Positions 1 to 10,430 of a stretch of 64,000 bases of DNA are shown here, piece by piece; position 1 is the stretch's first letter; every line of letters begins with the position of its first letter. Made by a program: the position numbers and the translations under genes. Source of the DNA: Torreya grandis (Eukaryota; Streptophyta; Pinopsida; Cupressales; Taxaceae); NCBI GenBank assembly GCA_037957365.1, contig JARHVA010003165.1, positions 566,501-630,500 of the forward strand, in the 5' to 3' direction. The notes beneath the pieces were generated by a model that made no database searches, was not told where the DNA came from, and saw only the letters and a program-made list of their open reading frames with translations.

Positions 1-213
1 AAAAGGAGAAAATTAATCTTTTTTAAATTTAAATGTATTTCCATTGCATAGAGATACAAATTATGAGAGGAATACAAATGATATTATACGCCATTAATTT
101 ACATACAGTTCAATTTCATTAATTTCTAAGTTCAATTTCATTACATCTCCCTTGTCGGCTGAACCCTTTCTCCTTGTATTTTAAAGGGTTTGAAACCTTG
201 CTTTGATACTAGT
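1..213 (-). repeat. F1 internal region, PBS-side end
   Basis: This AT-rich stretch ends with the block that precedes every intact F1 LTR. Positions 200-211 read GCTTTGATACTA; the complement, TAGTATCAAAGC, resembles the plant initiator tRNA-Met primer-binding site TGGTATCAGAGC. The next bases begin the LTR. No gene is visible. The PBS complement on the plus strand shows that the element runs on the minus strand. Confidence 0.6.
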
Positions 214-1538
214 TGGTGTAGTCGTAGTTATAGGTCCCAATGAAGGGATGATTTGCATTGTGTAAACGAGGGATATTCTCACCCAATCACTCTTTAACAC
301 TTACACAATGGATACAAAATTCATAGTTTATTAATATAAACATGTGGTTACAATATACTAGTAGCTTATTGGCTTCTCAAGGAGCTCTTCGACTCTCTGT
401 ATCTAGTCCTCAGACTTGGATCTATTCTTCTCTATTGTGTCCTTAGACTACCAACAATGAACAACTCCTACCTGAGCCTTTGGTTCACCTTTTATAGCCT
501 CCCGATCCTATTGTTGATGTGTTCTCCACACATCGATTGTCAACAGTAATTAATAAGGTATTGCACAAATCTCGAGTATCTAAATGTAGTATAGTCTTTT
601 ACAGATCTTGAACTGCGCAATTGGGATTTTTGTCATAAGAAATCAATATTCCATCGTCTTTTACAGATCTTGTCACGTTTGGTCTATCGTGCTATCGTGC
701 CATTCACACAACCAACTCAACCCAATCAAACGACTAAGTGTAGGTCCACATAGCTGGCAATTATATCGGATTTTGCTTCCTCAAGTTTTGCATTAAATGT
801 TTTGTGCCTCATTTCTTTGTGTTGTATTACTGTCATTCCCATGCGTCCTTGATGTTTGCGTGTTCATGCTTAGATCTTTGTTTCTTGCACTACGAGTGCC
901 TTGCTCTTCATAAGTCCATTAGTTTGTGTACATACTTTTGTGCAAGTTTCGTGATTTTGTTGCACAATGCCAATTATCTGTGCTTCCTTCACAAAGCTCA
1001 TTTGCACCTCTTCCATGTAAACCCAATCTTGGTTATGATCACATTCTTCCTTTTCCTTGTGCTACACAACCTCTATGAACAAATTCCTTCTGTGCCATCG
1101 CACCTTTGTGCCTTAAGAAGCCTTTCATCTTATGTATGCTCCATGTCTTAGCCAAAATTTTGTAACCCGTTATTCGGCTAACCTTCACGTAACTCCAAGC
1201 TATCTTCCTCCCGCACAAGTGTACCGTTGTGTAGTTTTGAAAGCCTTCAAAATTGTTGCATCGAGTGACCATGCACTGATAAAATTGGATTTATTCTTTG
1301 ATCGACTGACTTTATTTTTAGGTGATGCAAGATTACCGGTTTTCCTGGGATGTTCCTAAATTAAACTTCCCAAGTAATTAAAATGTAAGCTCCTGCTTAC
1401 AAGGGGGTATGAGTGATATATCCACTCTTTTGGCCAGCTGACAAGGTCATATTGTTCCCTTCCATTTGATGGGTTACCTAAACAAGCTTGCTCTGTGCGT
1501 CCTCCGTTCTTAGACCTTGTTTGGACCATAAAACATCA
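214..1538 (-). repeat. F1 LTR, copy a (full length)
   Basis: The LTR begins TGGTGTAG just after the PBS complement and ends ...ACATCA just before a pyrimidine tract, which is a purine tract on the minus strand. The ends are therefore TG...CA on either strand. Read on the minus strand there is a TATA box (TATAAAAGG, 488-496) and, about 160 bp downstream, an AATAAA signal (327-332). That order fits U3-R-U5 and transcription leftward. The same pair recurs in the copies at 13964, 21153, 46858 and 54532. Open frames inside are not conserved between copies and are not annotated as genes. Confidence 0.75.
488..496 (-). promoter_or_regulatory. TATA box of F1 LTR
   Basis: The minus strand reads TATAAAAGG. 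The same site is kept near 14250, 21432, 47155 and 54803, always about 220-290 bp from the PBS-proximal edge of the LTR. Conservation in diverged copies argues for a real promoter element. Confidence 0.6.
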
Positions 1539-1918
1539 ACCGCCTTTTAACTCCGATACCTTCTCTCTTCCCCTTCATTCTCCTTCCTCTTACTCTCTTC
1601 TCTTTGGTGGATTTAAGCCCTTCTATGGCTCTTCTTGTGGGTCTTTGACCACCTCTTTTTAACCATTTGCGCTAAGTTTTCTCAACACTTCTTCTCTTGT
1701 GTCTCACATTTCTTGTTTTTTGTGCACCCTTTCCTCTTGTGGGTTTATGCCGATGTTTGTGTCCTCTTGTTGGTCTAAGTCCACCTTTGTTCATTTACCT
1801 CTGCCAAAAGGTCCTTGTACCTTTTGCCTTCTTCCACCTATGTGCTTCTAGCTTTTTCTCTGCAACACATACTTCTTTCTTCTATCAGTCATTTCAAGTA
1901 AGGATACTTACACGCTAT
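1539..1918 (-). repeat. F1 internal region fragment (PPT side)
   Basis: This follows the LTR with the pyrimidine tract seen after the other F1 LTRs, then the TCTTGTGGGTCTATGCCCAC-type minisatellite in degenerate form. Similarity to other F1 copies stops after GCTATTCTTCCA near 1918. There a different element begins (CAATACTGCTGAAAG...). The same junction is found inverted near 6690. Confidence 0.6.
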
Positions 1919-3440
1919 TCTTCCACAATACTGCTGAAAGTTGACCCAAGGCAGGGACTCCATAAAAAACGTGAACTAGTAGCATGCATGAACATTACTT
2001 AACAGATTTTAAATACAAAATTACAACTATTACTCATTCCAGTAGACACATAAAATACGCATAAACCAAACTTATTACGTGCTAATGCAACAACCTTCAT
2101 CATTAATTATAGTTCAGAACAAAGTATATATTTAGCCCATAACACTAAACAATCCAAGGGCTCATGGGTGAGCTTGGACACATACAAATGGAGCCTTCCT
2201 GGGTTCCATACTATTCCTAAGCCTAATGGTTGTCGAAGCAACATCAATCAGGGATTCATTTCCCCAGAGCTCCATTTCAATTCTTCATCTCTTCCGCTTC
2301 AATTGGTTCGAGCTCATTAAGTAGCTTTCAGGAGCATCTTCACCAGGGAGGAAGGTGCACACTGAGTGCCAAGCTGAAGCTTGGTCATCATAACCATTGG
2401 CTCGACAACCTTGCGAACTCTATGCTGCAGTCGCCATGTCTCACCAATCCTAGAAGATGCCTTGAAAATCCAGGAGATAGTTAGCCATGCGCCAAAATGC
2501 TAAAAGGCTAACCATTACACAACATGATTCCTTCGTGCCTAGGTGGATGTCGTGTTGGCACAAATCCTTTACTTAACAAGTTAGGGGCTCAACATTATCT
2601 CGTACAAAAACTTTAGTCCGTCCTCAGACGAGGCGGTCAAGCTCTTAGGAGCGCAGAACTTAGTCGCACTCTCCTTGAGTTTGGCGTTGAAGTCTTCAAA
2701 GCCCTTAATGGCAAGCTTGATTTCTTTAGCGGTGCTATCTATCTCGGTAGATGCAATAGTGAGCGCGAGCACATTCATTTTCTCCAGTTCCTTATGGAAG
2801 GCCTTGATATTGGCTTTCACCTTTTCCACACTCCTGTCTAAGATCGCTCCTTGCTCAAAGGCCTTAGTTTGTAGAGCGTGGAAGAGTGCTTCCAGGTTCT
2901 GCTCTTGATCTTTGATTTGGTAGCTGAGTGTGTTGACGTTCCCCATGATTTGCACCCACTTTGACCTGCCTGTCGAGTATACTTGCACCATCAGCTTCTT
3001 TTTTTCCTTTGCCTGCTTTAGGCGTGCGTCTATGACTAAGGCTTGGTTTGAGAAGCTTAAGAAGATGGCGTCTACTGCATCTGTGCCCTCCTGCAATTTA
3101 CGAAGAGGTCTTCTACCTCTTTGAGCTTATCAGCTAGCTCTTTCTTTAGCGTGATGCTGGGATCTTCTTCTTCTTGTGCCGACTCAGGTTTTAACCTTGG
3201 GAGCATATGCTCCAACACACAAATTTTGTCGGCCTCATATAGGTCTGAAGTATTGACGCCAACTAGAAGAGATGGTCTAGCCATTTCTATGCGCTCATAG
3301 AGTTGTTGCAGCTTGAATTTGATGGCATGTGCTTCATCCTTGGCTTCTTTATGGAGCTTTTTCCACTTCCTCCCCTTGCCGTCATTGATGATGTTTCGGT
3401 GCGCAACTTTTGTGGCCATCTTGATCAGTGCATTCCCAGG
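1693..3440. repeat. Left arm of a 1.75-kb inverted repeat
   Basis: Read backwards, this arm matches 5150-6929 along its whole length, including about 225 bp of flanking F1 sequence, a 700-bp non-coding block, and the 3' half of a coiled-coil gene. Short blocks such as the one around 2000-2150 versus 6465-6640 are nearly identical. Similarity fades inside 3440 and outside 1693. The F1 flank is in both arms, so one inverted duplication explains the pair better than two independent insertions. Confidence 0.75.
2581..3419 (-). pseudogene. Coiled-coil retroelement ORF, inverted partial copy
   Basis: Two minus-strand frames, 3072-3419 and 2581-3096, together cover about 280 codons and join by a frameshift near 3080-3096. 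The product is hydrophilic and rich in Lys, Glu, Ala and Leu, with heptad-like stretches (for example KAFHKELEKMNVLALTIAST) that predict a coiled coil. It corresponds to the C-terminal part of the gene on the plus strand at 3500-5998. The N-terminal half is missing because the inverted repeat ends near 3440. I do not recognise the family. It resembles additional ORFs found in some plant LTR elements, but that is inference. Confidence 0.5.
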
Positions 3441-3499
3441 TTCCCACGCAAATTAGGGTGCAAGGGTGGTGCGACAGGGACATTGACGCCTTTGGGAAG

Positions 3500-5998
3500 G
3501 AGCAGTGCATCCCTTAGGAACTTCCCCAACAACTGGTGGGAACGACAACCTTTGTCGTAATACAACATTTTTGTGTGGTGCACCTAGCGCTCATGAATGG
3601 GACCCTGTTAGGGTGGCTCTGGTTTCCTTATGCATTCTTGGCCAAGTATTTCATGGCGGTGCTAAAGAGATTCCCCAATGTGCAATAGCTTGAGATCCCG
3701 GTCAAGACCATGGATTCAATACAGAAGCAGGATGGGGCGCCACTTTGTGCACCTCGGAGCCAAGGCCACCAAGGATGAGGAAGATGACACTGACAAGACA
3801 GACATCCATCCCCTCTAGAGAGTGATAATCAATGGGAGGATCTTTAACCTCTACTATGAAATGAAGCTGCGCAAAGGGCGACGATCCTGGAAAGGATGAT
3901 GATCACCCCCTCCTAGTCGGCAATGAAGGGAAGGCTGTGCTGAAGCTCTAGGAGAAGACTCTCCAAAAGAAATGTGGAGAGAAGCTTGAAGTAATCATGG
4001 AGCGCATCCAGTTGAAAATTGCCTCCGAGTAGAAAATTACGCCCCCAACTCCAAAGAAGTGCGTGACCTTTACGCCAAAGAGTGCTTCTTCCAGCAACAA
4101 AGACAAGAAAAAGACCAAGGGACCTATTATGTTCCCTACTATAAGTCTTGCGGAGATGGAGAAAGAGGTGACCCTCGTGCCTGGAACAGGGGAGGAGACT
4201 GAAGAAGATAGAGCAAGGACATATACCCTGTAGATAGAATAATGGGAAGAGGAGCCAAGTGCCAAGGATATATAGGAAGCCCTACAAAGTGGCATGACCA
4301 TCGTGCTTGAGGAAACAAAGGAGTTGACAATCCCCTCATCCAGCAAAGAAACCTCCACATTGCTTCTGCAAACAAAATAGGAGAAAAGAAGGGTTTGGAA
4401 GAAAATGGGGTTGAGCGAGGAGGACATCAATAAGGCATTGGCAGTTGAAGAAAAGCGGATACTTGACAAGGAAAAGGAACTGGTCAGATAAGAAAAAAGG
4501 GCCCTGAAGGTTCCCGCAAGCATATGACCAGTAGTTGAAACGGTCAAGCAAGCGCCAAGTTACCTCACCAGGAAGGCAAAAGAAGCTGTGTAAGAGGCAC
4601 GTCCATGTAGTGAATGGGTGCTTGAAGAAAAGGAAGGTGATACTAGTGCCTTAAAGAAACAAACATAAACAATGGAGAAACCCCAGCAGCAACAAGGCAA
4701 AGCTGGCACTGAAGGAATTTCCCTGAAGGTGAGTATTGAGAAACCTTAAGATGTAGAAACAGACGAGGGGGAGAAGTCCGATGAAGAAACCCCCAAGGAT
4801 CAAACAGGGGAGTCCTTTGAGGAGAGTGCCAAAGAGAGTAGTGGTGCTAGTGAAGAGGAGGAAGTACAGGTAGAAAATGCCGTCGTCGAGAAGGACAACA
4901 AAAAGCTGAATATAAGGGAGAAGGCGCAGGAGGGATGGACGGACGAAGAACTCTATATGTATGGCACTATGCCCACCCAAGCCACCACGACCAGGACATG
5001 CAAACCAGTCTTGTTTGCATTAGACCACTACATGGATGAGCCCCAATTTGAGGCACCTAGGGTGGCTACTTTGAGCCTGGAAGACCCTGATGAGGGGCAG
5101 GATTCTCTCCTTATTAACCCTCGTGCCATTAACCCAGTCCAATCTGGGAAGGCGCTGATCAGGATGGCCACATAAGTTGCACACTAAAACATCATCAATG
5201 ACGACAAGGTGAGGAAGTGGAAAAAGCTCCACAATGAAGCCAAGGATGAAGCACAAGCCACCAAATTCAAGCTTCAACAACTCTGTGAGTGGATAGAAAT
5301 GACTAAACCATCTCTTCTGGTTGGCATCGAAATTTCAGACCTTTTTGAGGTCGATAGAATTTGTGTTGGTGGAGCAGATGCTCCCAAAGTTAAACCCTGA
5401 GCTAACGCAAGAAGAAGAAGATCCCAACATCGCGTTGAAGAAAGCTAGCTAATAAGCTCGAAGGAGTAGAAGACCTCTTTGATAAATTGGAGGGCATGGA
5501 TGTAGCAGATGCCATCTTCTTAAGCTTCTCAAACCAAACCTGAGTCATAGATGCATGCCTAAAGCAAGCAAAGGAAGAGAAGGAGACGCTGATGGCGCAA
5601 GTATACTCGGCAGGTAGGTTAGAGCGGATGCAAATCATGGGGAGCGTCAACATGCTCAGCAACCAAATCAAAGATCAAGAGCAAACCCTGGAAGCACTTT
5701 TTCCTGCTCTATAGACTAAGGCTTGTGAGCAAAGAGTGATCTTAGGCGGGAGTGTGGAAAAGGCAAAAGCCAATGTCGAGGCCTTTCATAAGGAGCTAGA
5801 GAAAACAGATGTGCTTGCGCTCATTGTTGCATCTATCGAGATAGATAGCGTCGATAAAGAAATCAAGCTTGCCATTAAGGGCTTTGAAGACTTTAGTGTT
5901 GAACTCAAAGAGAGTGTGCTCGAGTTCTGTGCTCTTAAGATCTCGACAGCCTAGTCCAAGGACGGACTAAAGTTTTTGTATGGGGTAATGTTGGGCCC
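3500..5998 (+). pseudogene. Coiled-coil retroelement ORF, longer decayed copy
   Basis: A plus-strand gene can be followed in pieces through several stops and frame changes. The segments are: a hydrophobic stretch near 3530-3690; an acidic stretch near 3755-3880 (KATKDEEDDTDKTD); a Lys/Glu-rich segment at 4030-4960; a more ordered part at 4957-5175 (ALDHYMDEPQFEAPRVATLS); and a coiled-coil C-terminus at 5209-5400 and 5455-5954. Total length would be about 800 codons. A frameshift near 5440 and at least ten in-frame stops make it a pseudogene. The last 840 bp are duplicated inverted at 2581-3419. Minus-strand open frames here are shadows. The product family is unknown to me; an accessory protein of a plant Ty3/gypsy-type element is the best guess. 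Confidence 0.45.
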
Positions 5999-6929
5999 CT
6001 AACTCGTTAAGTAAAGGATTCGCGCCAACACAACACCCATCTAGGTGCGAAGGAATCATTTTGTGTAATGGTTAGCCTTTTGGCATTTTGGTGCTAGCTG
6101 GAGGGTGCAATGCATATCTTGCACCAGTTGGCAGGCGGCTAACTATCTCCTAGATTTTCAGGGCATCTTCTAGGATTGACGAGACATGGTAATTGTAATG
6201 CAAAGTTCGTAAGGTTTTGGAGCCATCGATTATGATGACCAGGTTCCAGGTTGGCACTCAGCGTGCACCTTCCACCCTGGCGAAGATGCTCCTGAAAGCT
6301 ATTTAAGGAGCTTGAACCAGTTGAAGTGGAAGAGATGAATTACAGTGGAGTTCTAGAAAAACGAATCCCCAATAGATGTTGCTTCAACAACCATTAGGCT
6401 TAAGAATAGCATGGAAGCCAAGAATGTTCTATTTGTATGTTCCCAAGATTGCATGTGAGCCCCTAGGTTGTTTAGTGTTATGGGCTAAATATATACTTTG
6501 TTCTGAACTATAATTAATGATGAAGGTTGTTGCATTAACACGTAATAAGTTTGGTTTACGAGTATTTTATGTGTCTACTGGAATGAGTAATAGTTGTAAT
6601 TTTGTATTTAAATTCTGTTAAGTAATGTTCATGCATGCTACTAGTTCACGTTTTTAATGGAGTCCCTGCCTTGGGTCAACTTTCAGTAGTATTGTGGAAG
6701 AATAGCGTGTAAGTATCCTTACTTGAAATGACCGACAGAAGAAAGAAGTATGTGTTGCAGAGAAAAAGCTAGAAGCACATAGGTGGAAGAAAGCAAAAGG
6801 TACAAGGACCCTTTGGCAGAGGTAAATGAACAAAGGTGGACTTAGACCAACAAGAGAACACAAACATTGGCATAAACCCACAAGAGGAGAGAAAGGGTGC
6901 ACAAAAAACAAGAAATGTGAGACACAAGA
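5150..6929. repeat. Right arm of the 1.75-kb inverted repeat
   Basis: This is the partner of 1693-3440 in opposite orientation, with an unduplicated spacer of about 1.7 kb between the arms. It contains the gene 3' end, the non-coding block at 5990-6690 and an F1 flank at 6690-6929. Beyond 6929 the sequence carries on with another unit of the F1 minisatellite. Confidence 0.75.
5989..6690 (+). other. Non-coding block, possible LTR of the coiled-coil element
   Basis: The coiled-coil gene stops and is followed by TGTTGGGCCCCTAAC, a typical LTR-like start. About 700 bp without coding potential runs to a junction with F1 sequence near 6690. The inverted copy at 1918-2585 has the same limits. No matching second LTR was found in the window, so the LTR reading is tentative. 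Confidence 0.3.
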
Positions 6930-7049
6930 GAACAAGAGGACAAAAACATCGGCATGAACTTTCATGATGTAATCAACTTTTTGTATGGGCAAGGAAGCAT
7001 ATGAGACCACTGGTCCAAGATGCCGGTGCACATCAAGACGCCAAAACTA

Positions 7050-7785
7050 GTAAAGATAGGCTGGGTATAGATCAAGCGCGCTTCCAAAAGATGGGCCCCT
7101 TGTGCCAAGAAGGGACAAAGAGTATTTCGTCTTAGTAAGGGCAAATTTGCAGCGCTCCCAAGATATGAAGGGAGTAATCTAGTGGAAGACTATGCCTGTG
7201 ACCTTGAGTTATGCGTGCCAAAGGAAGTGGATAGAATGGGTGCACTAGTGCATAAATTGAAGAGTATTGTCGCTCGTTGGTGGGCAAGGCAAAAGCCTAG
7301 CTTGCCAACTTGGCAAGATATGAAGGCAGCGATTTGCATTAGATTCGGAAAGAGTAACGAGGACTTGGACATCTCCGCCTACTATGGTGACTCTCACCCT
7401 ATAGCGCATGTGCGTTTTTTCGAAGAAACGTGGACTATCTACGGTAAAAATGCCCCAAAGAACCTATGGGTGCACGCCTTCTATAGGACTTTGAAGACTT
7501 GGGCACAGGCATGGTACGTAGTCAATGAGACGTGCCACGAGACAACCAACTGGGATGCCCTTAAGGAGTGGTTTGTTCACACCTCCTTTTCTTTGCAAAA
7601 CCTTGAATTGATTGAGCCACTACTAGTAGTTTGAAGGTCAGTGTTTGAGGACACTGCAATATTGGAGGAGCACCTAAAAGGCATGTTCGGTGAAAAAGGG
7701 TTAGCGCTCCCAACCTTCTTCGAGGAGCAAACTCTCACTAGTGATTCAAGTGATGCAGATGATGACACATGGAAGGTGCACAACT
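7050..7785 (+). pseudogene. gag: Ty3/gypsy gag
   Basis: This frame is the capsid part of a plant Ty3/gypsy polyprotein, which would form the cytoplasmic virus-like particle. It is open from about 7050, with one stop at 7632-7634 after ELIEPLLVV, and continues in frame to about 7785. Features that suggest gag are the segment around VARWWARQKPSLPTWQDMKA, the usual 'W..W..M...' block of plant gag proteins, and its place upstream of reverse transcriptase. No CCHC zinc knuckle is visible before 7785. The expected protease region between gag and RT is absent, with only about 240 bp separating them. No LTR flanks it, so the left end of the element is lost. Confidence 0.6.
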
Positions 7786-8019
7786 AGAAGAATTTGATAG
7801 GCAAAAGGAAGTTAGTGTGCCAAGTTGAGGATAACACCCCAGAAGAAGACCCTACCCATCTTCGCGTAGAAACAACCAAGGGTGGTAGACAAGTTGAGGA
7901 TTCACACCAGTGGAAGAATGAACCCTACCGAGCGCCATTAAGAACTAGCAAGGTAGATATTAGTTTAGAGGGGGAACCAAAAATTGCCACTCTGAGCGCC
8001 TATTAGTTTGACATAAAAC

Positions 8020-8843
8020 TGGTGCGCATCTCTTGAAGGAATTCCAAGACTTGTTCTCTCAGAACTACAGGGCTATGAAAGGCACACACCCATCCCCCAG
8101 GAAGATGAACATCAAACTAGTCGATGGTGCAAGATCCATCAAGAAGTGACCTTATAGAATGAACCTAAATCGTCGCGCCAAAGTCAAGATGGAGATCAAC
8201 ACCATTCTAGCTGTAGGCATCATCTACCTTGTGAAGGAATCCAAATAGGTTAGCCTGTGGTCCTCAGTATCAAAAAGGATGGGTGCATTTGAATTTGTGT
8301 TGACTACAGACTGTTGAACGCTGCCTACGTGATTGACCCCTTTCCAACTCCGTTTACCGATGAAGTATTGGATGGAATTACAGGTTGCAAGATATACACC
8401 TTTATTGATGGGTTCTCAGGATACCATCAAGTCCAGATTGAGGAGGAAGACAAGCCCAAAACCACGTTTGCAACTGAATGGGGTTGTTTTGCATACAACG
8501 TGATGCCCTTTGGGCTGAAGAATGCGTCAGCCTTGTTCTACCGAATAGTGATCACCGCTTTCAAAGACTTCATTCACAAGTTCCTCCAAGTATACTTAGA
8601 TGATTGGACAGTGTATGGGTTAGTGAAGGATCACTATGACAACTTGCACCTTATGTTTGAAAGGTGTAGGCAGTTGCAAATTTCATTGAGCCTCAAGAAA
8701 TGTGTTTTTGCAACGCCATTTAGCACTTTGTTTGGGCACATCGTCTGCAAGGATGGTTTGCTCATCGATCCTGCAAAGATTGCAATCATCTTTCAGCTTC
8801 AAACCCCATCAACGCAGAAAGACGTTCATGCCTTTCTTGGACA
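8020..8843 (+). pseudogene. pol: Ty3/gypsy reverse transcriptase, 5' part
   Basis: Reverse transcriptase copies element RNA into DNA. The frame begins with the usual lead-in (LLKEFQDLFSQNY) and continues with CVDYRLLNAAYVIDPFPTP, the finger motif FIDGFSGYHQVQI, MPFGLKNASALFYR and the catalytic core YLDDW. Stops occur near 8147, 8249 and 8290. The domain is cut at 8843, within the conserved AFLGH(VG) stretch, by a solo LTR, and resumes at 9828. The element is inactive. Confidence 0.85.
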
Positions 8844-9822
8844 TGTTGGAAATATTGTCATTGATGTCAAAGGTCTAGCATTGTTGATGACAGAGGCCCC
8901 ATAGCATTTATTTTCTAAAGGTGTTTTTCAATGTTCACATTTTGGCTAAATGTGTTGATATTTATTTAATATTAATGAATATATTTTTGGTTGCATAAAG
9001 TCAAAAAGAGGGCCCATGAGGAAGTCAAAGAGACAAGGAAAAGACAAAAGAGGGAAATGATGCATTTTTCCATGAAGGGTCACCTTGAGGAATTTGAAGG
9101 GTCACCAAGTGAAGACAAAAGAGGAAGGGTGCATTTTTCCATGAATAGTCACCTTAAGAAATTCAAAAGGTCACCAAGATAAAGACAAAAGGGGAAAGGA
9201 CGCATTTGCTTATGAAGGGTCATCATGTAACTTTTCAAATGAAAGGATTCAAAGGGTCATGCAAGTTTGGCGCCATTTTCCATGAGTGAAGGGTCACAAG
9301 AGGTGAATGCCAAAGGTCTTTTGGAAAGCTATAAATAAAGGTTTGAGAAACCATTTGTAATATGCAAGAGAATGCATGGTTTGTAATTGTTTTATTTTAA
9401 GAAAAGAGGAAAGAAGAGAAAGAGATATTGTAGAGTTCTATCATTTGTTGAGAAAGCAACATTGAGAGATAGTTGTGTTTTATACACAAGAGGGGTTGGT
9501 GCTCCTATGGTTTGGTGCTCACAAATAGTTTCCGTGTTGGTGCTCTGCAAAGGGGTTGGTGCTCCTGCAAGTCAGTGCTTGCGAACTTTGTAATTTGAGT
9601 TGGTTCTCATTCATATACTTGAGATTGTTTTCCGTGGCTTTTCCCACATTGGGTTTCCACATAAAAATCTGGGGTCTCTCTCTCTTGTGTGGTACATGTT
9701 ATTGTTTCAGTTTTATTGCATATCTTGAATGTATGGTTAAGTGGAGTTTGATTAAGTAAAAGTTTTATAAGATATATGATATACTGATTTACCTCCCCTC
9801 TTAGTATACCTTGTACTTAATA
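8844..9822 (+). mobile_element. Solo LTR of a copia-like element inserted in RT
   Basis: The 979-bp insert starts TGTTGGAAATATTGTCATTG and ends ...TTGTACTTAATA. It is flanked on both sides by GGACA (8839-8843 and 9823-9827), a 5-bp target-site duplication. A TATA box (TATAAATAAA, 9330-9339) lies where an LTR promoter would be. No internal region follows, so this is a solo LTR left by recombination between two LTRs. The start is very like that of the copia-type LTR ending at 57127 on the other strand. Small open frames such as 9387-9593 are not genes. Confidence 0.85.
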
Positions 9823-10430
9823 GGACATTGTGGGTACTATAGGAAGTTCATTAGAAATTATGCCAAGATTGTGGTGCCTCTAGAAGAACTCTTGCGAAAG
9901 GATGGGCCATTCTATTGGGGCGCAACACAGGGAGATGCTTTTGAGACCCTAAAGCTCAAACTAGCAAGTGTGTCGATATTGCAATTTCCTGACTGGGTGA
10001 CTCTCTTCCATTTTCACGTTGATGCATCTGGGTTTGTGATTGGTGCCATTCTAGCGTAACCAGGTGAAGGAAAAATGGATCATCCCATTTATTTTGCAAG
10101 AAGAAAACTGACCAAGGTAGAACAAAACTACACCACAACTAAGCGTGAGGTGCTTGCCATGGTCTACGCCCTGTAGAAGTTCAGACAATATTTATTGGCC
10201 ACCCCCTTTTATTTTCTTCACTGATCATGAGGCGCTCAAGTATCTGGTGAACAAGCCCATTCTGCATGGGCGCATTTGTCGATGGATTGTTTTGTTTCAA
10301 GAATTCCACTTCTCTATTGTAGTAAAGCCTGGAAAACAAAACTCGAGCTTAGACCATTTGTCTGACATCAACTCTAGCGATGCGACAATGCCTATTGAAG
10401 ATGATATCCCTGACACAACTTTATAGGGTC
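9823..10430 (+). pseudogene. pol: Ty3/gypsy RT end and RNase H
   Basis: Immediately after the solo LTR the polyprotein resumes with GHCGYYRKFIRNYAKI, the connection after the RT palm. The RNase H domain follows, which removes the RNA strand of the hybrid. Its acidic residues are visible in VDASG, in KREVLAMVYAL and in FFTDHEALKYL. Stops occur at about 10057 and 10174. The end is the usual tail KPGKQNSSLDHLS. The order and spacing match plant Ty3/gypsy pol. Confidence 0.85.

Noticed and set aside
608..1359. Open frames on the plus strand rich in Leu, Phe, Cys and Ser
   Set aside because: They arise from pyrimidine-rich LTR sequence, begin at arbitrary codons and are not kept between F1 copies. 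The same holds for similar frames throughout 12000-29000 and 42000-56000.
3948..4980. Minus-strand frames of 70-199 codons
   Set aside because: They are shadows of the plus-strand coiled-coil gene, whose Lys/Glu-rich codons give Leu/Phe/Ser-rich frames on the other strand.
5989..6690. Helitron or foldback element spanning the inverted repeat
   Set aside because: No TC...CTRR ends, no terminal hairpin and no target duplication at the outer arm limits; the arms also include host F1 sequence.
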